64,000 bases of DNA from Malachius bipustulatus (taxonomy: Eukaryota > Arthropoda > Insecta > Coleoptera > Melyridae), in contig OU342633.1 in NCBI GenBank assembly GCA_910589415.1, forward strand, positions 35,656,210-35,720,209, given 5' to 3'. Of this stretch, positions 46,501-56,164 are shown in pieces. A program made the translations under genes and the position numbers. The notes under the pieces were generated by a model. That model was not told the DNA's origin. It saw nothing but the letters and a program-made list of their open reading frames with translations, and made no database searches. Positions within the stretch are counted from its first letter, which is position 1. Every line of letters begins with the position of its first letter.

Positions 46501-47475
46501 ACATTGTCGTGTCTCAGTAATGCCTTTTGTAATTTATTATCTTGATTGACTTGGACAAGCAACATTGTTCTTTTTATGCGCTTTTGAGTCCGTCGACAGA
46601 CTTTAAAATTACTTCACTGCTTGATGAATTAACACGAGCAAATGCGATTTCATAAGCTCCTGATGAGCTTCCCAAACTGACGTTAAACATGTATCCTTAT
46701 TGTCTGACGACTGAGGACGCTCCTGTTCTATGAGCAGAAAACTCGAAATATTTCAAAGAACAGAGTGTAAGAGAATCGAACCCAGCACAACGATTTTTCA
46801 GACGAGTCATCCGACGATAGATAGAGTCATATCCGCGGAATCAAATTAGCAGACGGGATCCAATATAATCTTCAAATCGTCTCATAAATCATCTGATAAG
46901 TCAGACTTACACCACTCGGAAAAAACTCCAACATGAACGTGCAGACAAGCCCGATAACTTTTTTCACGTTTCGTTATTCAGCACAAATCATTATAATTCG
47001 GGATAGAATAGCAGAGACTCTGGAAGCTGACAACGCAACAAATCCATCGTTCCCTAACCGCGCGGAAAAGATATATGACTTCTCATATTTCATTACCATA
47101 TTGGGATGTGTGACTTGTGACAGCGGAATATATCCGTCAATCCGCGCAGGTATTGACTGAAAAAGGCTGGAGAAACTCGAGAATAATATTAAATAACATT
47201 ATCTCTCATGGTTTCTCGATATCTTGGGAATGGAGTTCTTTGCGGGAGGGAGCGCGACACACTCACACTGAGCACGATCACGTGGAACTGACACACATAT
47301 ATACGTACGACATACCGAGACGGGCAGCATTGGCGTCTCGTCTTTGAAAATATATTTCTTTCATCCCTCCAGGCACTCACCTCATAATCTTAATAATGAT
47401 ATTGAATTAATATAACAAGCACCAGCGTTCACAACAAATAATCAAACCATCATTCCATCGACCTACATAATAGTC
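43550..47475. other. No gene recognised; CpG-rich patch near 45.1 kb
   Basis: Mostly unique. At about 44080-44115 there is a CACCTCATTTTAAGGGGTG inverted phrase. The segment 45010-45300 is CpG-dense in an AT-rich setting and holds CAGTCAGTCGC (45240-45250), which contains the arthropod initiator TCAGT. It could be a promoter, but no downstream coding exon is recognised. A B-box-like string on the minus strand near 46776 has no tRNA fold. Confidence 0.35.
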
Positions 47476-47481
47476 ATATCA

Positions 47482-47904
47482 ACTAAACGATCCATCACCT
47501 ATCAGAAAATAACAAAGCCGTAATTTCGGCGATTGATTTTTGGTTAAAATGATCCATAAAACATCTCTCTCCGTCATATCGCATCGACGTTCCCCACGGT
47601 GATAATAATAATTGATAGGCGTGGCAGTCCTTGAGTAGTGGCTGCCACTGGGTTTGTAGCTGGAGCTTCCCGGAGATGAAGAGCCTACCTGAGGGATAGG
47701 CTGAGGCTGGCAGGACGAGATGAAATATGGACCTGGGTTGAGTGACAGGCCAGGATAATGAAGGTGAGACGCTAGTCCGCAGGGGAATGTGAGGCCCGCA
47801 CCGTTTCTTACAGCGAGGTTCCGAGGAATTCCGATGATGTAAGTAGTTGATCGTATTGTTCGAAGACGGAATCGGTTTTGTTTGTTTATCTTTATGACGG
47901 AAAG
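47482..47904 (-). CDS. Candidate exon: 141-codon open frame, no upstream ATG
   Basis: On the minus strand a stop-to-stop frame of 141 codons (stops at 47905-47907 and 47479-47481) has no ATG until codon 111. An internal coding exon is therefore the only sensible coding reading. Codons 25-73 read as a Gly/Pro/Leu/Ser/His-rich segment (SHLHYPGLSLNPGPYF, then QPQPIPQ), the flavour of low-complexity regions in developmental transcription factors. Directly after PIPQ comes CAG|GTAGGC, an acceptable 5' splice site (about 47687). After it the frame becomes Ser- and Tyr-rich and may be intron. Against it: no good acceptor with a pyrimidine tract is seen upstream, and a frame this long is expected a few times by chance in 64 kb. 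I do not recognise a family. Confidence 0.25.
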
Positions 47905-48129
47905 TTACTTTTCAGGAATTGATTTATTACGGTCTCGGTGGAGCTTCGACCTTATTATCACCAATCATGAAATTTATTTTTTGCAAAAACAAGGAATTAT
48001 AAGTGGTTGTTCTTAAAATGGTAGTTAGGGATTGGAATCGAATACAGCAGAAAAAGCGTCCTCAATAACTTTACGAAACTCGTTAGCACAATAAATTAAA
48101 AAGTTTCAAGGTTGAAGACTACTGAAATG

Positions 48130-48333
48130 CACACAGAATAATCTTATTGCATTCTAAGCTGCTCATGGATGCAAGTTTGAAGCAAAGCAACTCGAAGAAA
48201 TGACATTCCCTAGTCAATCATCGTTCTTTTACAAAGAGACAGTTCTTAAACTAGAATTGAAAATATCTTCAAAATTTGCCTTAGTAAGAACATTTTTCAA
48301 AAATTTTATATTTTCCTCCTAAAAGTCCTTTTC
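48130..48333 (+). other. Degenerate lead-in to array E1
   Basis: Words of the next array (GAAGCAAAGCAACTCGAAG, TCTTCAAAATTTGCCTTAG) appear in diverged form. This is probably the decayed left edge. Confidence 0.4.
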
Positions 48334-50190
48334 TCAATCGCTTGAGAACGAAGGAACGATTTCACAATATTTTCTGATCTCCTAGAAGCCCAATCTATAT
48401 CTTTCTCTACTTCTAGTGACTCTGTAAAATGTACTGAAGCAGAAACAACCGGAAAAAGTGACATTTCTTGTAGTTAGCAACCTTGTTTGGAAAAAGGGTA
48501 GTTTTTGAACCAGAATTCAAGAAGCCTTCAAGATCTGACCTAGCAAAATCTTCTTCTCAATTGCTTGAGAATCAAGTAACGGTTTCAAAATATTTTCATC
48601 GTTTTTTATCTCCCGGAAGCCTACTTTATATCTTTCTCGACTTCTTGTGCCTCTGAAAAATGCTTTGAAGCAGAAACTGGAAAAAGTAAAATTTCTTGTC
48701 GTAAGCAGCCTTCTTGGACAAAAAAGTAGTTCTTGAACCAGGACTAAAGATTTCAAGGTCTTGCCAAGAAAAGCCTTCTCAAACAGCCATTATTCTTCTC
48801 CCCGCAGTGCTCTTCTCGATCTCTTGAAGACCGAGGAATGTTTCGAAATTTTTTCAGTATTTTGGATCTACCGGAAACCTCCTTTATATATCAGTGTGCT
48901 CATTGTAACTCTGGAAGATCTATTGAAGCAGAAACAACTGGAAAAATGTGAGATTTCTTGCTGTACCTGAGCATCCTTTTTTAGCAACCTGACAGTTCTT
49001 GAACCAGAATTCAAGAAGACTTGAAGATCTGCCTTAACAGATTTCAAGATCTTCCTAAGAAAAACCTTCTCAAATTGTCATTATTCTTCTCCCCAAAGTG
49101 TTCGCCTCAATCGCTTGACGACCAGGGGACGATTTCAAATCATTTTCAGTATTTTTGAACTCCTGAAAGCCTACTTTATTTCTCACTGTACTTCTCGTAA
49201 CTGTGTAAGATGCATTAAAGCAGAAACAACTAGGGAAAAAAAAAATTTCTTGTTTCCATCAGTCTTCTTTTGCATAAAGGCCGCTTTTGAACCAGAATTG
49301 ACTTCAAGACTTTAAGACTTTAAGACGACTTCAAGATCTGCCTTAAAAATTCTCAAATAGTAGTTACTCTTCTCTCCAAAGTGATCACTTGCTTGGGTAA
49401 GTACCTAGGAACAGTATTTTCAATATCTCATATCTTCCTCTGCTTCTTGTGACTCTGGAAGATCCATTGAAGCTGCAGAAGCAACAAAAAAAAGTTATAT
49501 TTCTTGTCGTAAGCAGCCTTCTTTGACAAAAAGACAGCTCTTGAACCAGAACTGAAGAAGATTACAAGATCTCCTCAAGAAAAACCTTCTCAAACAGTCA
49601 ATATATTCTCCTCCCCAAAGTACTCCTCTCAATCGCTTGATTAACAAGGAACGATTCCGAAATATTTTCACTATTTTTGAACTTCTGAAAGCTTATCTCG
49701 TATCTTCCTGTACTTCTTGAAACGCTGAAAGATCCATTGAAGCAGAAACTGGAAAAAGTGACATTTCTTGTTTTAAGCAGCCTTCTTTGGCAAAAAAGCC
49801 GTTTTGGAATCAGAACTGAAGAAGATTTCAAGATCTTCCTAAGAAAATCCTTATCAAATAGCCATTTATATGCTCCCCAAATTGATCCTCTCAATCATTT
49901 GAAGACCAATATGGGAGGATTTTTAAAAAATTTCAGTATTTTGGATCTCCCGGAAACCTTCTTCTTTATACAGGGGGTATTTTTTATATTCCATACAATT
50001 TCAAAGCAAGATTTTTATAAAAAAAAAAGAATCAAAAAGATCTTTGGTCACAACTATAAGAATAATCTGCCCAAAGCTACTTGAAACTGCGTCAAAGTAC
50101 TCCTCTTACTCGCTTGAAGATTTGTTTAGTAATTTTGACATTCTGGCAACCTACTCTACATCTCACTGAACTTTCTGTTGACAAGCCATC
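48334..50190 (+). repeat. Tandem array E1, period about 230-290 bp, about eight units
   Basis: Units open with TCAATCGCTTGA-GA and ACGATTTC-AAATATTTTC, and continue with a CTCC-GGAAGCCTACTTTAT block and TTGAAGCAGAAACAACTGG. They end with GACATTTCTTG, CTTGAACCAGAATTGAAGA and TTCAAGATCT-CCT. The anchor GAAGCAGAAAC falls at about 48436, 48667, 48925, 49217 (AAAG), 49472 (rearranged) and 49740. The opening phrase falls at about 48334, 48557, 48813, 49108, 49387, 49629, 49889 and 50108. Units are 70-85 % alike by eye with many indels. Short frames on both strands run through the units with period-matched look-alike peptides and are not genes. Confidence 0.9.
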
Positions 50191-50199
50191 TGAAAAATC

Positions 50200-53130
50200 A
50201 CTCTTATAATGTCTTTAAATGACGTTTATTACCCAGGGGGAATCACGTGATAACTGTTTTATACCCCAAGACCTCCGTTTGAATCTATTTTGGACATTGG
50301 CAACGTTGGTAAACCATTTTTTAAATTTTAGATCCTGAGGGGCTGGTAGACCTTTTTTACTCGCAAAGAAGTCACTTATTTAAGAAGATTAAAAGACACT
50401 GCTCCGGAAGAAGAATTTAAGTTGTGGCAGCTGGAAGTAGAAGTCACACTTCTTGGTTGAAAAAGTTTTCAACATTCTAAATGTGTCCATGAGAAGAATT
50501 GTATGATCTCTCCAGGCAAAATCTTCTTGAAACTTATTCTTCCAGTAAAAAAAAACTCTTCTAACTTGCATGTATGCACAGAAAAGAGTTCAAAACCAAC
50601 TTCAGAAAATGATAAAGTGGCTCATATGACGTTGTAATCTCAAGACGATTTTGATTGCTCCGGGAGGATTGATTACAAAAGAATGATAAATGGAATATTG
50701 ATATATTCAAGTTCAGACCAGCATTTGCGATGAAACAATAAAGAAACCGAGCCTCTTATTACGATAAGATTCCCAAAATTTCATGCAATAATTAGACCTC
50801 ATTTTCCTAGTTTGCGACACGCAGACATCCAATTGTCAGTCCTTTTAATGCATCTGACATCACGTTCCTTATTGAGTTCCAGTTAAAATAATGAGCCTGT
50901 TTACGCCAGTCTGTCACCAGCATGAGACATGAGACCTGTGTCGTTAGCACGGATGACTCGGCTAATTGTTTTAGAAGTGCAGCAACCCCGCTCCTTTGGG
51001 ATTGTTTCATAACAGATCACATGGCCCGCCTCGGGTTCTATAGAAAACCGATCCCCATCATTTACGCCCCCCCTCATATTTATCTATCTGATATGTACCC
51101 CCGGTATCCCGTGTTTGAATAGTCTTGTTTGACCGTGATGTTGACATAGCTGCGTCAGTGTCTGTCTGTTGGAACAACCACGGCCGGAAGCCGGCCCACC
51201 CCTGTCTTAATTAAATACTAATAAATCACCTAGGATGAAAGCAATCGCGGCTCGATAGCTATTAGAAACCAGGCGTTGGCTGCAATCTCTCCAACAGGGC
51301 TTTGGCGTCGCCTGCAGATGAAGTAATAAATACTATAGTGGCCCTAATTTAGAGGGTGGAAGAAGGGACGTGGAGGAATGTTCCACCAAATTGTGCAGAA
51401 TCGCTTCTTTGAAAGTAAAATTTTATTAGCTCTGAGCAGCCTTAACGATTTTCTTATTTTTCTAAAAAAAACTGCAATCCGAGACGATGTAATGAAGATT
51501 TATTGGAATGTCTTTGTTAATTTCTTAATTCAGAAATAGCAAAGAGAGATCGAAAAATCACAGAAGGAAGTAAAATTAAGTAGCATAATTTTTGTAAAAC
51601 TTATTAAATCCCACCATTAAATAATTATTATATGGCTTCCCAAAAATTTCGGCACCATTTAAGGTCTTTAGAAGGAAAAATTAAATCAGTGTCAAAACTT
51701 CTAGAACTGATTTCGATATAGAAATTGAAAGACCAAAGGGTGACTTACGAAAATAGCCCAATTTCCGTTCTTGTAAGTTTTAGACCAAATTCAGAAGTAA
51801 CAAAGAATGTCCAAAAAAGTCCATAAGTAACATGGTAAGTAAAATTTTTGCAAGGTAGCAGAAATATATCACCAAACAAGTTGGAAAGTTGTACTTCCCA
51901 AAACTTTTGGTAACTTCCTTGCCTGTCATATCTTCACATTGAAAGTCTAAATCAATGTCAAAACTGTGAAGAACCAATTTGGATGAAATAAATAAAAAGA
52001 AGAATCGCTAAACCACTTGAAATACTTCCCAAAAGTATTGGTACCCTTCCTGTTTTTTGTATTTTAACATTAAAAGTCTCAATCAATGTTAACACTGTGC
52101 AGAATTAATTTGGATCGAAAAAAGGACTACCAAGTGATGACACTCTCTGGATCTGGATATTGCAAGAACCTCTTTTATGAGTAGTCGAATTTTTCTCCCT
52201 GTCCTTTGCCCTTAGACTAACCTAAGGTTAAAAATAATTGCAAAGACAATACCATGTGGTCCATAAATCCATAACAATGGGGTTAAAAAGAAAAGGTCTT
52301 TTTTGCAATGCTGAGATCCAGTCATCCAGCGAGAAAATCTAAGAAAATATTCTGGGAGAAATGAGCTAAAGCTTCCTTTCAGGAGCCCACCGAATTAAAC
52401 AAAATCTGTTCAGCATGAAGCACCAAGACCCAACAATTCACCTCATCCAGTAATACCAATAACACTGGACGATTGATCCAGATTATTGAAAAGTGTTACA
52501 AAAACAGAATATAAAGTCGGTTTTCTTACGAATTTCATGTATGTGGTTAGGTAGGTAAGTACATAAAATTCATAAGAACTCAATTTAAGTTTAGTGGAAT
52601 ACTCTGCCCAGCTCCGGCCTGGCTGGAGCTGATGGAGACATAAAGCAAACACAGAGGGCCGCAGGAAGTTTAATAGAGACGGAAGTGTTGCTGGATGAAG
52701 ATAAAAATTGTGCGTCTCCCGCCCTTAATTCTGATATAGTTCCTTGTTTGTAGAAACAATTTACCGCAGAATGCAATATAAAGTTAACCTAGAGCCGGCA
52801 AATATGAAAAGTTCCCTGAGAGAATGCATCGAAACTACCCGCATCGTTTCTTGTTCTTTCTCGCCGACACGGTTTCTTCGGGGAAATTGGGAGATTTATT
52901 TAAGTTAGTCGCTGAGAATGGCGAGAAGCTTTCACAAACTCTCAAACAACAATAATTATTACTGCAGCGAATATGAAGTAATTCTTCTTCATGAATGGTT
53001 TCCCTCCCACGAAAATCTGTTTGTTTCCCGTACCGATATCATATACCTATAAATAGAATAATTTAGATTGACAAGATAAGTGTTCTCAAGCTGATTTGTT
53101 TGAGAGGGTGCAGATTTTATTCACCACATC
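50200..53130. other. No gene or clear repeat seen
   Basis: AT-rich sequence with small frames only. At 51650-52120 a phrase of the type GTAACTTCC-TT...CATTGAAAGTCT-AATCAATGT recurs two or three times at loose spacing (about 51690, 51935 and 52065), hinting at another worn repeat. Nothing further is supported. Confidence 0.4.
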
Positions 53131-53149
53131 CCATCTTAGTGTGAGGGAG

Positions 53150-53178
53150 TTAACTCGGCCGCTCTCCTGAAATATCGT
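53150..53178 (+). repeat. Dispersed GAGTTnACTCG repeat, copy 3
   Basis: GAGTTAACTCGGCCGCTCTC lies within 53157-53177 and differs from the copy at 4356 at two positions. Fourteen more bases downstream are loosely similar (CTTGTC/TTTGTC, TGTCTA/TGTCTA). Confidence 0.6.
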
Positions 53179-53499
53179 TTTGTCTATCGTGTTGAGCTGT
53201 GAAGGATTTTTTCCTCTGCATCTAGGGCACTTATTTTGTCGTCTGTAATGGGGACACCTCCAAACTCGACCTCCCTCACAACTCCTCTATGGTAAAGGTG
53301 AACTTTGAAATCAAAAATAAGGGAATTTTAGAGCTGAAAATGCATAGAAAATTGAAACCCCCCACACCTACAAGGAACCAGGGGAGGGTATTTTGAAATT
53401 TTTGTAACTGTTCTTATTCAAATTCTGATTGTACGACTAAAATAAGTAGGATTTTCCTGTAACATTTTATCCGATTCATGACAGGTGGCGCTGTAATGG

Positions 53500-53800
53500 G
53501 CGAAATTAATATTTCTTCGATTTGCCTTATTACAGAAATTGAACGATAAAGAGTCATGAATCAAGAAAAAAAATCATCCAAATTTTACGTGTTTTTAGGC
53601 GTAAAATCCGAATCTGCAATACAAAATAAAGGTTAAGTTAAACTAAGATTAAGTATGCATTGAAATTTCAAAGTTGCCCCCCCTCCCCTATTATTGGAGG
53701 TGAGAGGGATCAATTTGAACGCCTTGGATGTCCCTTTTTGATCCGATTCATAGTTTTTCATATTATATTCCAATGTCTTCAATCATAAAATGAGCACCCG
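53500..53800. other. Worn dispersed-repeat-like block
   Basis: The phrases CCGATTCATGAC (about 53470) and ATCCGATTCATAG (53740), and ATAAAATGAGCACCCGGTAT near 53788, have the look of old insect interspersed repeats with terminal CACCCGGTAT. Boundaries cannot be set. Confidence 0.3.
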
Positions 53801-53839
53801 GTATTAACCACCTCTTCTTGTAGTAAATTGTGCTCGTCT

Positions 53840-53870
53840 GAGGAGTTAACCCGGACACCCTCCAAACGAT
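53840..53870 (+). repeat. Dispersed GAGTTnACTCG repeat, copy 4
   Basis: GAGGAGTTAACCCGGACACC and then CTCCAAACGAT. The CAAACGAT end matches copy 2 at 4477-4507, while the start matches copies 1 and 3. Confidence 0.5.
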
Positions 53871-53909
53871 ACTCTTTTACTAGTGAGCTGCAGCAACGAA
53901 AGTGAATTT

Positions 53910-55250
53910 TATTTCTGAACTCTTAATCGGTGTAGTTCCGAAACACGCAGTATAATTCAATTGAGTTACATTGTGACGAGCACGGTTGTTTTATAGCGGG
54001 TGTTGCATAAATTCAGAAAAATTCAGCAAATAAGCCAAGCAACAATTTTAACGACTTTATTTTTAATTTTAATACTATTAAAAGAGCGATCTTAAAAAGT
54101 CTATTATACTTAGTTTTATGGGAGGCTTGAGCAAGTTTATAATGAGCCATGAATAAAGATTTATTTTCGAGAAAACTGGCAACATTTATGCATAATTTCG
54201 GCGATAAAAGGAGCAATAACCTCGAGATTGTTTTTAAAATCGAGCTCTCACTTTCTTTTAAGGGAAACAAAACGTAATGCCAAAAAATACAGGTAAAATA
54301 ACAACGGCAAGGAAATTGAATCGCACCGATTCTATTTATAGTCGTGAAAACGGAAATTTTCATATAAATAGGTACTTGACGACTTGGCGTCAACCCAACG
54401 CTACTTATGCAAGTACTGACTAACAACTACCACCAGAAAATATACAATTTATCTTATCGCTAAGGCGATCGTTTATTACGGAAAAATTTCAATAATACGT
54501 CTCGGCTCAATACGACGAGGTAAAATATTTTACGATCCTGATAAGGGAAGCATATTCTCGTGACAGTCCTTTAAGGTATTACGACTCCCCAGGGACATCC
54601 TTGAATCGAATTGCGTCCCTACCCACGAAAATCACCCTTAATATTAATCAAAGAACTTCCTTATTGAAAAGGACCCTAAATGATTTATGAAGCAGAAGCT
54701 GGCGTACGACTTGCTAGATAAAAACAGAGTTTGGTTTTAGCTTCTTACTTACTTACTTAGGCACTGAAATGACAGCGGAAGCATTCAGAAACTTACCTGA
54801 AACAAACAAAAAGTATAAATTTACTAATAATAATTAATATACACATTCAAAATTATAATAATTAGGGAAGGAAACACTAATAATAACACTAGTGATAATG
54901 CATATAAGATATTATTTTGTTGTAGGTACCTAACTATCGCAGCACGAAACTGAGAATAAAGTTACTCTCGAGACAGCCCGAGGAGACAAGCGCGCTAAAG
55001 AAATGAAGTTGAGATGAACTTTATACTCAGAACTTCAGACAATGGAGTGAAGGTAAGAGAGTTACAGCTAGGCAATACGACTAATGGCCCTGAAATTTTT
55101 CGTCAGATAATTTCAATCAAGTTGGAGAACTTCTCTATTTCTTTATATTTTCCTTTTTTGCTTCACCCTTAACGGCGTCTTCTGTGGTTCGTCATGTGAC
55201 ATCATCTCAGCTGTCATATATCAAAACGCGACAACATTATGACGTCATAA
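53910..55250. other. No gene assigned; one 137-codon frame on minus
   Basis: The minus frame at 54013-54426 encodes a Leu/Lys/Phe-rich sequence typical of translated AT-rich DNA. No domain, signal peptide or clear membrane pattern is convincing, so it is left unannotated as a gene. The rest is featureless. Confidence 0.4.
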
Positions 55251-55255
55251 TTATA

Positions 55256-56135
55256 CAGGGTTATTCACGGTATACGCCACGGAAGATTATGGCCGTGTCT
55301 CTGAATTTTAGGATCTTTTTATTTTTGGAGTGGATACAGACCCGGCAGAGGTACGTTTTAAAATTATATTCATAATGTACAGGCTGTCCCAAAAGCATGA
55401 AACATATCAAAGTTATGTTTTTTTTTAATGGAATGCTCCTATGTTATTGCATTTTTAGATTGTCTGAGAAGAAAAAATAAGATTGGTTTTTACAGTTGGT
55501 GTTTAAATTCAGAAGTTTTTGAGTTATAAACAAGTGAAAATCGTAATTTTTCAAGTTCAAGACCCTGTACAACGAAAACGGTTCAAGATAGAGAAAAACG
55601 GCTTACATGTCCCTATTTTAACTTTTCATGTAGGTACTATCCTATGGTATAGAAACATTTTGTACTTTCTTTGATTTTTTTATTTGTCGAAACGTGAAGA
55701 AATCTCAGAATTTTTAAAATTTTTTATCACCCTGTATAAACATTTCATCTACATGATAGGATAGTACATGAAAAAGTAAAATAGGGACAAATAAGCCGTT
55801 TTTCTCTATCTTAAGCCGTTTTCCTTGTACAGGGCCTTGAACTTGAAAAATGACGATTTTCACTTGTTTATAACTCACAAACCTCTAAATTTAAACACCA
55901 ACTGTAAAAGTCAATCTTAATTTTTCTTCCCAGGCAATCTAAAAATGCAATAACATAGGAGCATTCCATTTAAAAAAACATAACTTTGATATGTTTCATG
56001 CTTTTGGGACAGCCTGTACATTATGAATATAATTTTAAAACGTACCTCTGCCGGGTCTGTATCCACTCCAAAAATAAAAAGATCCTAAAATCCAGAGGCC
56101 ATAATCTTCCGTGGCGTATACCGTGAATAACCCTG
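55256..56135. mobile_element. Outer hairpin MITE, split by an inner one
   Basis: Starts CAGGGTTATTCACGG and ends in the exact reverse complement, with TA at 55254-55255 and 56136-56137. The outer arms are 124 bp (55256-55379) and 119 bp (56017-56135), identical but for a 5-base indel and one or two substitutions. Without the inner element the arms meet as a perfect palindrome TTCATAATGTACATTATGAA, so the outer element would be an almost loopless 245-bp hairpin. Confidence 0.9.
55380..56016. mobile_element. Inner hairpin MITE, related to the one at 35.9 kb
   Basis: A 637-bp element starting CAGGCTGTCCCAAAAGC and ending in its reverse complement, flanked by TA (55378-55379 and 56017-56018). 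Its central 300 bases, including AATCGTAATTTTTCAAGTTC and the CGGCTTACATGTCCC block and the loop with CACCCTGTATAAAC, are clearly homologous to the core of the MITE at 35868-36420. The outer arms have diverged. It sits exactly at the central TA of the outer palindrome. Confidence 0.9.
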
Positions 56136-56164
56136 TATATTCATAACAGTTGCGTATAACGATT

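Noticed and set aside
46740..46810. Possible minus-strand tRNA with B-box-like GGGTTCGATTC
   Set aside because: No A box at the proper distance and no cloverleaf pairing could be drawn.
48517..50084. Short frames within array E1 on both strands
   Set aside because: They recur because the DNA unit recurs, with stops at varying places; no sign of protein-level constraint.
54013..54426. 137-codon minus frame
   Set aside because: Leu/Lys/Phe/Ile-rich, as expected from AT-rich DNA; no conserved motif and no convincing membrane topology.
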